64,000 nt of DNA, from the NCBI GenBank assembly GCA_035304345.1, contig DATGQE010000022.1:1-64000 (forward strand). Reading direction: 5' to 3'. Positions 17,764 through 25,825 of the stretch are shown here, one piece after another. The notes below the pieces were generated by a model. That model had not been told where the DNA came from. It did not search any database and saw nothing but the letters and a program-made list of their open reading frames with translations. Position 1 is the stretch's first letter; each line of letters opens with the position of its first letter. The DNA is from IDS-8 sp035304345. GTDB lineage: Bacteria; Pseudomonadota; Gammaproteobacteria; Steroidobacterales; Woeseiaceae. A program made the position numbers and the translations under genes.

Positions 17764-18168
17764 TCACCCGAGCGAGGCTTTGCCGCGCAGGTACTCGACG
17801 GTCGCGGCGAAATCGCGCTGGAGCGGCGCCGCGAGCGCTTCCAGCCGTTCCGTCTCGCCGGCCTTCGCGGCCGCTTCCAGCCGGGCAGCCGCATCGGCGA
17901 CGCGGCCGGCGCGAATGTTGGCGCTCGCGCCCTTGAGCGAATGCGCCGTCTTGCCGACGGTGACGCAATCCCCGCGGCCGACGGCCGCTGCCAGCTCGGC
18001 CAGCAGGTCGTTGCTGCTGTCGATGTAAGTCTGCGCCAGCTCCCGGGCGAACGCGTCGTCGCCGTCCAGCCACTCCAGCAGGCCGGGCCAGTCGACCGGC
18101 GCCGCGCCGTCCGGCTGCGCGTCGCGCGGGCCGGTCGGAGGACGTGACGTGCCGGGCGGGACCGCCAT
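17764..18168 (-). CDS. Stand-alone histidine phosphotransfer (Hpt) protein
   Basis: A 134-residue protein with one Hpt four-helix domain. The phospho-acceptor is H76 in the HSLKGAS motif, preceded by the helix LAQTYIDSSNDLLAELAAAV. The first 25 residues are a proline-rich, disordered-looking tail. Its start lies one base after the stop of the response regulator/GGDEF gene on the same strand, so they form an operon. It is convergent with the hybrid kinase, which lacks an Hpt domain. It probably carries phosphate between the kinase receivers and the regulator. Confidence 0.87.
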   Translation of the reverse strand: MAVPPGTSRPPTGPRDAQPDGAAPVDWPGLLEWLDGDDAFARELAQTYIDSSNDLLAELAAAVGRGDCVTVGKTAHSLKGASANIRAGRVADAAARLEAAAKAGETERLEALAAPLQRDFAATVEYLRGKASLG

Positions 18169-18169
18169 C

Positions 18170-19195
18170 TCAGGCCACTCCGGGACGTTCGAGAATCACC
18201 GTGCTCGCGCCCGCGTCCAGCGGCTTGCCGATGACACGGTTGCGACCGGTCCGCTTCGCCCGGTACAGGCAGGCATCGGCCGCGGCGATCAACGCGTCCA
18301 CGCTGCGCTCGCCCTGGTCCGACGTGCCGCTGTAGCTGGTCACGCCGAAGCTCGCGGTGATCCGCAGCACACCGTCCGCGGTCTCGACTCCCTCGCCCTC
18401 GAGCGACTTGCGTATCCGCTCCGCAAAGCCGAGTGCCGCGCCGAAATCCGCCTCCGGCAGCACGACCAGGAACTCCTCGCCGCCGTAGCGCACGATCCAG
18501 TCCACCTCGTTCCTGATGGAACGCTGCAACCGCGCGGCGAACTGCACCAGCACCTCGTCGCCGACCTGGTGGCCGCGGCTGTCATTGATCGCCTTGAAGT
18601 GATCGATGTCGCACAGCACCGCCGAAAGCGGGCGGGCGTAGCGCCGCGTCCGCTCGAGCTCCCTGGGAAGCTGCCGCATCAGGTGATGGCGGTTGTAGGT
18701 TCCCGTCAGCGCATCGGTGATCGACAGCAGCAGGTTGCGCTCGTTGGCCGCGCGCAGGGACTGCTCCAGCAGGAGAATTCGCTGCGCCGTCTGCAGCCTC
18801 GCGGCCAGCTCGTGGTCGTTGACGGGCTTGGTGAGGTAATCGTCGGCGCCGGCTTCGAGCCCTTCGATCACGTTCGCCTTGCTGTTACGGGAGGTCAGCA
18901 GGACGATGTAGACGTAACTGTCGAACCGCGCGGCGCGCACGGCGCGGCAGAGGGCAATGCCGTCCATGACCGGCATCTCCCAGTCCGTGAGCAGGATCGG
19001 GAACAGCCGCTTCCGGAGACGCTCGAGCGCCTCCTTCCCGTTCGCGGCGACTTCGACCTCGAACCCGGTGCGCTCGAGCTGGCGCTTCGCCATCAGCCGC
19101 GTCGTCGCCTCGTCCTCGACGAGCAGGATCGCCGGCTTCGCGGCGGGCGTTTCGTCTCCGCGAGATGAGGATTGGAGCTCGGCTTGCATGTTCAT
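18170..19195 (-). CDS. Response regulator with GGDEF diguanylate cyclase domain (PleD-like)
   Basis: A 341-residue cytoplasmic protein. The N-terminal receiver runs from AILLVEDEATTRL through LLTDWEMPVMDG (phospho-acceptor Asp) to LTKPVNDHELAAR. A short helical linker leads to a GGDEF domain with signature GGEEF at about 238-242 and upstream substrate residues DIDHFKAINDSRGHQ, so it should make cyclic di-GMP. The RxxD product-inhibition site normally found five residues before GGDEF reads NEVD, so feedback inhibition is probably absent. The ATG at 19195 is chosen; the frame continues upstream without domain content. It is co-transcribed with the Hpt gene and is probably the output of the nearby hybrid kinase. 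Confidence 0.9.
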   Translation of the reverse strand: MNMQAELQSSSRGDETPAAKPAILLVEDEATTRLMAKRQLERTGFEVEVAANGKEALERLRKRLFPILLTDWEMPVMDGIALCRAVRAARFDSYVYIVLLTSRNSKANVIEGLEAGADDYLTKPVNDHELAARLQTAQRILLLEQSLRAANERNLLLSITDALTGTYNRHHLMRQLPRELERTRRYARPLSAVLCDIDHFKAINDSRGHQVGDEVLVQFAARLQRSIRNEVDWIVRYGGEEFLVVLPEADFGAALGFAERIRKSLEGEGVETADGVLRITASFGVTSYSGTSDQGERSVDALIAAADACLYRAKRTGRNRVIGKPLDAGASTVILERPGVA

Positions 19196-19552
19196 CTCGC
19201 TGTCCCTGCCCGGCAACGGTTGCGGAGTGGGCGATCGCTCTCGCGTCGGTACGGCTATGCGGGTTCCGGGCGTGTCCCCCCTGGGATAAGGTTCACAAAA
19301 AACAGTCACATGCGTTCCATAGCCTACGCCGCCGGGCCGGAAGCGTGCGTGCGCGGTTTCACATAAACCGCCCGTGAAGCTGCTCCGCCGGCGCGCAGGC
19401 AACCCGGTCTGCTCCGGGGCGGCAACCGGGCGTTGGTGCAAAAGGCCCGGGCACACCTGCCGGTGTCACCCCTTCGGGCGATACAGGACTCGAGCTGCCT
19501 TTGCTACCGTCCCCGTGGGATGCAAGGTGCGGACAGCGCCTGGGGGGCGCGT
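19196..19552. other. Intergenic region with GC-rich hairpins
   Basis: This 357-base gap holds the promoter of the GGDEF gene to the left and the leader of the Hcp-like gene to the right. Around 19396-19430 an inverted repeat CCCGGT...ACCGGG can form a hairpin, and ACACC-TGCC-GGTGT forms another near 19453-19466. I considered a cyclic di-GMP riboswitch because the DGC is adjacent, but the conserved core is not there. Otherwise nothing is recognisable. Confidence 0.4.
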
Positions 19553-20224
19553 ATGACCATCGACTCGAATCCGTCGCGGGCGACGAGCGCCACGAGCCGG
19601 AACGTGACCGCGCTGCTCGCTTCCCTGCTGGGACTCGCTACGCTCGCGCACGCGCAGGAGATCGAGGTTCCACACGTGTTCCAGCCCGGCACGCCGGCTC
19701 GCGCGGAGGAGGTGAACGCGAACTTCTCCGCGCTCGCCGACACGGCCAATGCCCACGCGGCGGCGCTCGGTACGCTGATGACCGCGAGTGTGCCCGAGGC
19801 GATCGGGACGCTTTCGATACCGGCGGTGCCGTACTCCGACCAGCCTATCCCGGTCGTCTCCATCCAGTGGAGCGGGGTCGTGGAAGGAGGTGGCGGCGGC
19901 GGCGGCGCTGCCTTTCCCGTCTTCGGCGGGATCGAAGTGATCAAGCCGTTCGACCTGTTCTCTCCGCAGCTCCTCGCGGATTTCGCGGCGTTGCGCAGCC
20001 TGCAGTCGGCCCGGATCGAGCTCGAGCTGCCGAGCGCCGTGCAGGCCACCTTCATCCTGGAGTCCGTCTACATCCTCGGTCTCGGCGCCAGCCCGCACGC
20101 CGGCGGCACACCGCTGGAAACCGTCAAGCTCGCCTACGAGAAAATCACGCTCTCGATCACCGATCCCGCGACGAGCACCACGACCACGGCGTGCTTCGAC
20201 ATCGAGAACAACGCCGCCTGCTGA
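19553..20224 (+). CDS. Secreted protein with Hcp-like (type VI tube) fold
   Basis: A 223-residue exported protein. A signal peptide ends near LAHAQE. A segment containing AEEVNANFSALADTANAH, a short helical motif common in proteobacterial extracellular proteins, follows. The rest looks like an Hcp1 domain: IPVVSIQWSGVVE, a Gly-rich loop, IEVIKPFDLFSPQLLADFA, ARIELELPS, ATFILESVYILGLGAS and a terminal LAYEKITLSI strand. Classical Hcp has no Sec signal and is exported by T6SS; none of the other T6SS genes are here. This is therefore more likely a secreted relative of unknown role. It is followed 106 bp later by the GH12 gene. Confidence 0.7.
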   Translation: MTIDSNPSRATSATSRNVTALLASLLGLATLAHAQEIEVPHVFQPGTPARAEEVNANFSALADTANAHAAALGTLMTASVPEAIGTLSIPAVPYSDQPIPVVSIQWSGVVEGGGGGGGAAFPVFGGIEVIKPFDLFSPQLLADFAALRSLQSARIELELPSAVQATFILESVYILGLGASPHAGGTPLETVKLAYEKITLSITDPATSTTTTACFDIENNAAC

Positions 20225-20330
20225 ACTCGCGCAGGCCTTCACGAGAAATCGATTTGCTGCGCGCTACCCTTCCGCGCGCACGCCTCGTCCGGGTGTCGTT
20301 CGTGGGCGCGAGCGTGTAATCTTCGCCCGC

Positions 20331-21122
20331 ATGAGACGACTGCCGCTCTCCTTCGCGCTGCTGCTCCTCTCGACGGCACGGGGCGAGAGCACGCTCGGTT
20401 GCGACGACGCGTACTCGGTCGATACGCCGCTCGGGCGGATCGCGAACAACGTCTGGAACCGGCAAGCCGCGGGCGAGCATCCGTTCAGGCAGTGCATCCT
20501 CGTTCGCGATACGGAGGACGGGGCCGAGTACGGCTGGTCGTGGGAAGGCCTGCCTGCCGGCGACACGCTGGTTTCGTTTCCCCAGGTCGTGCTGGGCTGG
20601 AAGCCGTGGGAAGGCGGTGCCTCGTCTCATGCGGCGCTGCCCGTGCGCATCGCCGATCTCGCCGCCCTGCGGCTGACTTACGACGCCGCCTCCACGGCAT
20701 CCGGCAAGCACAACCTCGCGACGACGCTCTGGCTCACTCGCAGCGGTGCCGTGGGCAAAGCGCCGAACCCGAAGGATATCGCCGCCGACGTCATGGTCTG
20801 GAGCGCAGCATCCGGGCTCGATCCGTTCGGCAAGCGGGTGGGCAACGTCACCATCGACGGCACGGAATTCGAGCTCTGGTTCGCACCCAATCTCGGCGAT
20901 CCCTCCGGTGACGGCCCGAGATGGAACTACGTCGCCTACCTGCACCCACAGGAAGGGCAGGCCGCGACGATCGACCTGAAGAAGATCCTGGAGCACGCGG
21001 CAGCCGCCGGGTACATCTCGACCGATCACTACGTTTCGGACGTGGAGTTCGGCAACGAGATCATGAGCGGGGCCGGTGAGACCTGGATCGAGTCGCTCTC
21101 CCTCGAGGTCGTACGACGCTGA
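20331..21122 (+). CDS. Secreted glycoside hydrolase family 12-like protein
   Basis: A 263-residue protein with a signal peptide (RRLPLSFALLLLSTARG). GH12 landmarks are visible in order: NNVWN, QCI, the strand VSFPQVVLGWKP, LPVRIADLAALRLTYD, LATTLWLTR, DVMVW, VTIDGTEFELWFAPN and the terminal VEFGNEIMSGAGETW. GH12 enzymes are beta-1,4-glucanases or xyloglucanases. The expected acid/base glutamate is present (GNE). The nucleophile block, normally E-I-M-I-W, reads D-V-M-V-W, with aspartate for glutamate. Activity may therefore be altered. It is convergent with the reductase gene downstream. Confidence 0.72.
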   Translation: MRRLPLSFALLLLSTARGESTLGCDDAYSVDTPLGRIANNVWNRQAAGEHPFRQCILVRDTEDGAEYGWSWEGLPAGDTLVSFPQVVLGWKPWEGGASSHAALPVRIADLAALRLTYDAASTASGKHNLATTLWLTRSGAVGKAPNPKDIAADVMVWSAASGLDPFGKRVGNVTIDGTEFELWFAPNLGDPSGDGPRWNYVAYLHPQEGQAATIDLKKILEHAAAAGYISTDHYVSDVEFGNEIMSGAGETWIESLSLEVVRR

Positions 21123-21156
21123 ACGGCCCGCCTCCCGGGCCGTCACGCACACGGCA

Positions 21157-22167
21157 TCAGTCGAGCTCCAGGTGGCCGCGAGCGAGCGCGCCGAGGAAGT
21201 CACTGGCGTCGAAAGCCTCGCCCGCGGTGGTGACGCCCGACGTCCTGCGCCGCCCGTCGACGATGCGCTCCACGGCCTCTGCCACGAGCGGAGCGGTGAT
21301 CGCGTAGATGTCCCGCCCGCGGGCGCGCCGGCGGCGAACCTCATTGCCCTTGCGCACGACGACGTCCATCGCGAAGAGCTGGTTCGAGCGTCCGCTGGCG
21401 TCGCCGGGCACCGGCGGCGGCGTGTCCGGGTCGCGCAGGTCCGCGAGGGGCGCGAGGTTGATGAAGGTGTGCAACTCCCGGACGGGCACGTGGCGGGAGA
21501 TCGTTACCGTTTCCGACAACGGCACCGCGACCATCGGCTGCACGCCGAACGGCGCCGGGAAGTCCCAATGCCGCGTCGGCGGCGGATCGGGGAGCGGAAC
21601 GAGCCGGCCGTTCGTCACGACCAGGCGAGGATAACGGTTGCGCTCCCCGGTGCGGCGCGTCCCGGCGGTAGGGTGCCAGCCGTCGAGCGCGATACCGATG
21701 TCGATGGCGTCGACCGCCGCCCATTCGCCCTTTGCAGCCGTCGCCAGCAGGTCCGCCAGAGCGCCGTAGAACGCCATGCCCGTCAGCACGGCAATGCCCG
21801 CGCTCGCCGCCGCATCCCCGTGGCGCTCGAACGCGTCGAGCACCGCGCGCTGCTCGGCGGTGACATCGAGGTAATGCGCGTGCATCCGCAGCGCGGCCTC
21901 GATGACCGGTCCCGCGGTGTCGAGGAACGGGCCCGCGCAGTTGATCACTGCAGCAGCGCCGTCGACCGCACGGTCGAGCGACGCCGGATCCTCGATGGAG
22001 GCGACACGTCGCTCGAGCGCCGGATGCGCGGCACCCAGCGCGTCCAGCTTGTCGGTGTCACGGCCGGACAGGATCGGCGTCCAGCCGCGCCGGTGCAGCT
22101 CGGCGACGACGAAACGGCCGGTGTGCCCGTAGGCGCCGTAGACGGTCACGGCACGGTTTGCAGTCAT
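21157..22167 (-). CDS. Saccharopine dehydrogenase-like NAD(P)-binding reductase
   Basis: A 336-residue cytoplasmic oxidoreductase. The Rossmann start is VTVYGAYGHTGRFVVAEL, followed by ILSGRD, AVINCAGPFLDTAGPVIEAAL and HYLDVTAEQ, the signature of the saccharopine dehydrogenase/trans-acting enoyl reductase group. The ATG at 22167 is preceded by GGAGAG at a normal distance. An alternative start 15 codons upstream has no support. The AraC regulator lies 114 bp upstream on the same strand and is its likely controller. Substrate unknown. Confidence 0.85.
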   Translation of the reverse strand: MTANRAVTVYGAYGHTGRFVVAELHRRGWTPILSGRDTDKLDALGAAHPALERRVASIEDPASLDRAVDGAAAVINCAGPFLDTAGPVIEAALRMHAHYLDVTAEQRAVLDAFERHGDAAASAGIAVLTGMAFYGALADLLATAAKGEWAAVDAIDIGIALDGWHPTAGTRRTGERNRYPRLVVTNGRLVPLPDPPPTRHWDFPAPFGVQPMVAVPLSETVTISRHVPVRELHTFINLAPLADLRDPDTPPPVPGDASGRSNQLFAMDVVVRKGNEVRRRRARGRDIYAITAPLVAEAVERIVDGRRRTSGVTTAGEAFDASDFLGALARGHLELD

Positions 22168-22281
22168 GGGGATGCTCTCCTTCGCAGCAGCCCGGTCATC
22201 CGGGACCTGCATGAGACCAGCCTCCCGGTGGGCCGCGCTGTCAGGATCTTTAGCGGATCTCGCGGCCAGGCGGGCGCCGCT

Positions 22282-23106
22282 TCAGGACAGCGACTTCTGC
22301 AACGCGGAGGGCGAGACCCCGTAGGTACGCTTGAACGCCGCCGAGAAATGACTGTGGCTGGAGAAGCCGAGATCGAAAGCGAGCGCGGCCAGGCTTTCGC
22401 AGCCGGGGATGAGATCGAGCGCCCGCGCGAGGCGCAAGTGAAGCTGGTACCGGTAGAGCGGCAGGCCCTCGATCTGCCGGAACACCTGGGTGAGGTAGAC
22501 CGGCGAGCCGCCGATTTCCCGCGCGATCTCCGCGAGCGTCCAGCGCCGGCCCGGCTCGCTGGCCAAAAGGAGCTTGATCCTGTCGACGAGGCGGCGCTTG
22601 GCCGGCATGGCGCCGAACCTGCGCGGGGCACGCCGTCCCAGGCTCCGGCCGACGAGCGACAGGGCCAGGCTTTCGGCCCCCAGGTCCTCGATGCTGCCGT
22701 TCTGCAGGCCGTGCCTGAGCAGCGCCACCATCGCCTGTGCAGGTGGATCGATGCGCAGGCTCCGGGCGTCGAAACCGGGCTCTGCGCGCTCGTTCAAGAG
22801 CGTCCGCGGTGCCAGCTCACGCAGCGCCGTTTCCGCAAGGACCAGGACGAGGCTGGCGTCGCCGCCCGGCACCGGGTGACTGACGCGGTAACCTTCGTCC
22901 GCGTTGAACAACAACACGTGGTTGGCGTCGGCGACCGCCTGGTCGTTGCCGACGTGACGCAGGTAGGTGCCGCGGTAGGGAAACACGAGGTGCGTCACCG
23001 ACGCGCACTCCTCCGCGCTGCGATGCCGGCACGTGCCCGGGCACAGCACGTTTCGCACCGTCACGGTGCCCGTGTCGAGCAGGGAGCTCACTTCAAAATC
23101 CGGCAT
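22282..23106 (-). CDS. AraC-family transcriptional regulator
   Basis: A 274-residue regulator. The N-terminal part is a cupin-like sensor (HLVFPYRGTYLRHVG, VLLFNADEGYRVSHP). The C-terminal 100 residues hold two helix-turn-helix motifs: WTLAEIAREIGGSPVYLTQVFRQ and LAALAFDLGFSSHSHFSAAFKRTYGVSPS, the second being the AraC signature. It lies immediately upstream of the saccharopine-dehydrogenase-like gene on the same strand. Divergently, 175 bp away, lies the ThuA-domain gene, which it could also control. Effector unknown. Confidence 0.9.
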   Translation of the reverse strand: MPDFEVSSLLDTGTVTVRNVLCPGTCRHRSAEECASVTHLVFPYRGTYLRHVGNDQAVADANHVLLFNADEGYRVSHPVPGGDASLVLVLAETALRELAPRTLLNERAEPGFDARSLRIDPPAQAMVALLRHGLQNGSIEDLGAESLALSLVGRSLGRRAPRRFGAMPAKRRLVDRIKLLLASEPGRRWTLAEIAREIGGSPVYLTQVFRQIEGLPLYRYQLHLRLARALDLIPGCESLAALAFDLGFSSHSHFSAAFKRTYGVSPSALQKSLS

Positions 23107-23281
23107 GGCGGGTCACGCGTTCAAGGGCGGTATCACGTTGCAGCACGGCAAATGCGGAATGCGCAGGCGTTCACGGGGGCACGATGAACCTTCAGTCGCA
23201 TCCGGCCGGCTCGTCAAATCCCCGGACGAATGCACAGCACTGTTGTAACATTTCGAGCGCTCCACGCCCGAGGACAAGCAG

Positions 23282-24097
23282 ATGGCCACACCTCGAGACC
23301 ACGACGACCGCAAGCAAGTTCCCGCCCTTTCAGCCCGGTTCCTCCTGCTCTTGCTCGCCGCATGCACCTGGGCAGCGCCGGCCGTCTCCGCGGACGAGCC
23401 TTCGCGGGCGCTTTTCATCTACGGCGGCTGGGACGGACACCAGCCGGAAGCGATGCGCGACCTGCTCGTGCCCTGGCTCGAGTCCGAAGGCTTCGAGGTG
23501 ATCGTATCGGATACGCTCGAGCCTTACGCCGATGCCGACCTGATGAGCGGGATCGACCTCGTCGTGCAGATCTGGACCATGGGTGAGATCGGCGGACCGC
23601 AGCTCCAGGGCCTGCTCGACGCGGTCGAGAGCGGCACGGGAATCGCCGGCTGGCACGGCGGCCTCGGCGACGCGTTCCGCGCCTCGCCGCGATACCAGTA
23701 CATGATCGGCGGGCAGTGGGTGGAGCATCCCGGAAACGACGGCATCCGCTACCGCGTCAACATCACCGACCACGAGGACCCGATCACCGCCGGGCTCGAC
23801 GATTTCGACGTCGTCTCGGAGCAGTACTACATGCACGTGGACCCGAACAACAAGGTGCTCGCCACGACCACGTTCGACGGCGAGCACGACTACTGGGTCA
23901 AGGACGCCGTGATGCCGGTCGTGTGGAAGCGCCAGTACGGCAAGGGCCGCGTGTTCTACACGTCGCTCGGCCACCAGGCGAACGTGTTCGAGATTCCCGA
24001 GGCACTGACGATCCTGAAGCGGGGCATACTCTGGGCCTCCCGCAGCAGGCACGAGGAGACGCCCAACCTCGTCACGCCCGTTTATCCGGCGCGGTAG
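23282..24097 (+). CDS. Exported ThuA-domain protein
   Basis: A 271-residue protein with an N-terminal hydrophobic segment (FLLLLLAACTWAAPAVSA) that looks like a signal peptide. The remainder is a ThuA (trehalose utilisation) class I glutamine-amidotransferase-like domain: ALFIYGGWDGHQPEAMRDLL, LVVQIWTMGEIGG, GIAGWHGGLGDAFR, DHEDPITAGLDDF, EQYYMHVDP and GKGRVFYTSLGHQ. ThuA proteins are associated with 3-keto-glycoside metabolism. It is convergent with the GMC oxidoreductase/small-subunit pair, so together they may handle oxidised sugars. Confidence 0.87.
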   Translation: MATPRDHDDRKQVPALSARFLLLLLAACTWAAPAVSADEPSRALFIYGGWDGHQPEAMRDLLVPWLESEGFEVIVSDTLEPYADADLMSGIDLVVQIWTMGEIGGPQLQGLLDAVESGTGIAGWHGGLGDAFRASPRYQYMIGGQWVEHPGNDGIRYRVNITDHEDPITAGLDDFDVVSEQYYMHVDPNNKVLATTTFDGEHDYWVKDAVMPVVWKRQYGKGRVFYTSLGHQANVFEIPEALTILKRGILWASRSRHEETPNLVTPVYPAR

Positions 24098-24111
24098 ATA
24101 CGGGTGCCGCT

Positions 24112-24140
24112 GCAGGAGGGCGCACTGCGCCTCCTACAGG
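24112..24140. terminator. Hairpin between convergent ThuA and GMC genes
   Basis: A GGAGGGCGC-act-GCGCCTCC imperfect inverted repeat lies between the ThuA stop and the end of the GMC gene, touching the latter's stop codon. Its position between two convergent stops suits a bidirectional terminator, but neither side has a strong T-run, so it may be Rho-dependent or accidental. Confidence 0.35.
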
Positions 24141-25816
24141 GTGCCGGCGCGCAGCAGCTCGGCGGCGTGGTTCGCGGCGCGGGCGGTGATCGCCATGTAG
24201 GTGATCGACGGATTGACGCACGAGCCCGAGGTCATGCAGGAGCCGTCGGTGACGAACAGGTTCGGGACTTCGTGCGCCTGGTTCCAGCGGTTCAGCACGG
24301 ATTCCCTCGGGTCGTCGCCCATGCGGGCCGTTCCCATCTCGTGCACGCCGCGCCCCATTATCATGGGTCCGGGATGTGCGCGGATGTCGGTCGCGCCGGC
24401 CGCCTTCAGCATTTCCTTGCCGCGTTCCATGATGTCGTCGATCATCTTCTTTTCGTTGTCCTTGTACTCGACCTCGAAACGCACCTGCGGGATGCCGAAG
24501 CGGTCGACCTTCCGCTCGTCGAGCAGCATGCGGTTCCCGGCATAGGGGAGGATTTCCCCGAAGCCGCCGAGGTGCATCACCCAAGGCCCCGGCCGCGCGA
24601 GCTCTTCCTTCAGGGCTTTGCCGAATCCGGGCACTTCACGGCTCCAGTTCTGGCGGCTCGCACCACCCTGGAAACCGTAGCCGCGCAGGAAGGGCGCGTC
24701 CGGATCCTGGCCATCGAGATTCCGGAAACGCGGTATGTAGATGCCGTTCGGGCGGGCACCGATCGTGTCGCGGTCCAGGAAGCCCGGGATGACGCCGCTC
24801 ACGCCGGTGCCGAACGTGTGGTCCATGAGGTAACGGCCGAGCACGCCGCTGCCGTTCGCCAGCCCGTTCGGGTGCCGCTCGTCGCGCGAGTTCAGCAGTA
24901 TCTGCGTGCTGCCGACGGTGGATGCGCACAGGAACACCACCCTGGCGCTGAACCGCAGGCGCTCGCGGGTGCGGGCGTCCACGACACTGACGCTCGCGAT
25001 GCGCCCGGTGCGCGGATCGGTATCCAGCCGCTCGACCACGCTGTCGGTGCGGATGGTCAGCAGGCCCGTCGCCTTCGCCGCCGGCAGCGTCGACGTGAGG
25101 CTGCAGAAATAGGCCGCAACCGAGCAGCCCCGGTCGCAGGGACCGCAGTAGTGACAGGCGCCTCGACCGTTGTGCGGCTCCGTCAGCACGGCGACCCGCC
25201 CGATCGTCATCGTGCGGCCGGGGAAGTTCGTCTCGATCGCGGCCTTGACGTGCCGTTCGACGGAATTCATGACCATCGGCTTCAGGAACTCGCCGTCTGG
25301 CAGGTGCGGCAGCCCTTCGGCCTGGCCCGAGACGCCGGCGAACTTCTCCACGTACGAGTACCACGGCGCGATGTCCTTGTAGCGGATCGGCCAGTCGATG
25401 CCGTGGCCGTCCTTCCTGTTCGCTTCGAAGTCGAGATCGCTCCAGCGATAGCATTGCCGGCCCCACAGCACGGAGCGCCCGCCCAGGATGTCGCCGCGCA
25501 CCCAGTGAAAGGGCTTCTCCTCGTCGACCACGTAGGGGTTCAGGCGGTCGTTGTTCCAGAACTGGCGGTTGTGCTCGTTGAACCAGCCGAAGCCGCTTTG
25601 GATGAAGTAGTCGCGCTCGTAGAGCTTGCGGTCGCCGTAGTGCCGGAACGGGTAATGCCAGGGAGGTTTGTGCTCGCCCTGGTAGTCGCGTACGTGCTTG
25701 ATCTCCCGGCCCCGCTCGAGCACGAGCGTCTTGAAACCGTTCTCGGTGAGCTCCTTGGCGGCCCAGCCGCCGGAGATCCCGGAGCCGACCACGATGGCAT
25801 CGAAGTCCGTCGACAT
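24134..25816 (-). CDS. GMC-family FAD oxidoreductase (sugar dehydrogenase large subunit)
   Basis: A 560-residue flavoprotein. The N-terminal FAD-binding motif is AIVVGSGISGGWAAKEL with LERG at strand 2. ILGGRSVLWGRQCYRW and the cysteine motif CHYCGPCDRGC follow. The C-terminal active-site region has MGRGVHEMGTARMGDDP and SCVNPSITYMAITARAA. This matches the gluconate 2-dehydrogenase/glucoside 3-dehydrogenase group, whose large subunit transfers electrons to a cytochrome and is carried through the Tat pathway by subunit 3. It starts 9 bp after the stop of the small-subunit gene, so they form an operon. Substrate likely a sugar or polyol (inference). Confidence 0.9.
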   Translation of the reverse strand: MSTDFDAIVVGSGISGGWAAKELTENGFKTLVLERGREIKHVRDYQGEHKPPWHYPFRHYGDRKLYERDYFIQSGFGWFNEHNRQFWNNDRLNPYVVDEEKPFHWVRGDILGGRSVLWGRQCYRWSDLDFEANRKDGHGIDWPIRYKDIAPWYSYVEKFAGVSGQAEGLPHLPDGEFLKPMVMNSVERHVKAAIETNFPGRTMTIGRVAVLTEPHNGRGACHYCGPCDRGCSVAAYFCSLTSTLPAAKATGLLTIRTDSVVERLDTDPRTGRIASVSVVDARTRERLRFSARVVFLCASTVGSTQILLNSRDERHPNGLANGSGVLGRYLMDHTFGTGVSGVIPGFLDRDTIGARPNGIYIPRFRNLDGQDPDAPFLRGYGFQGGASRQNWSREVPGFGKALKEELARPGPWVMHLGGFGEILPYAGNRMLLDERKVDRFGIPQVRFEVEYKDNEKKMIDDIMERGKEMLKAAGATDIRAHPGPMIMGRGVHEMGTARMGDDPRESVLNRWNQAHEVPNLFVTDGSCMTSGSCVNPSITYMAITARAANHAAELLRAGTL

Positions 25817-25825
25817 CGCCGCCTC

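Noticed and set aside
19371..19552. Possible cyclic di-GMP riboswitch upstream of the Hcp-like gene
   Set aside because: Hairpins and a CAAAAGGCC string look superficially similar, but the conserved GGCAAACC...CGCAAAGC core and the tetraloop-receptor arrangement are absent.
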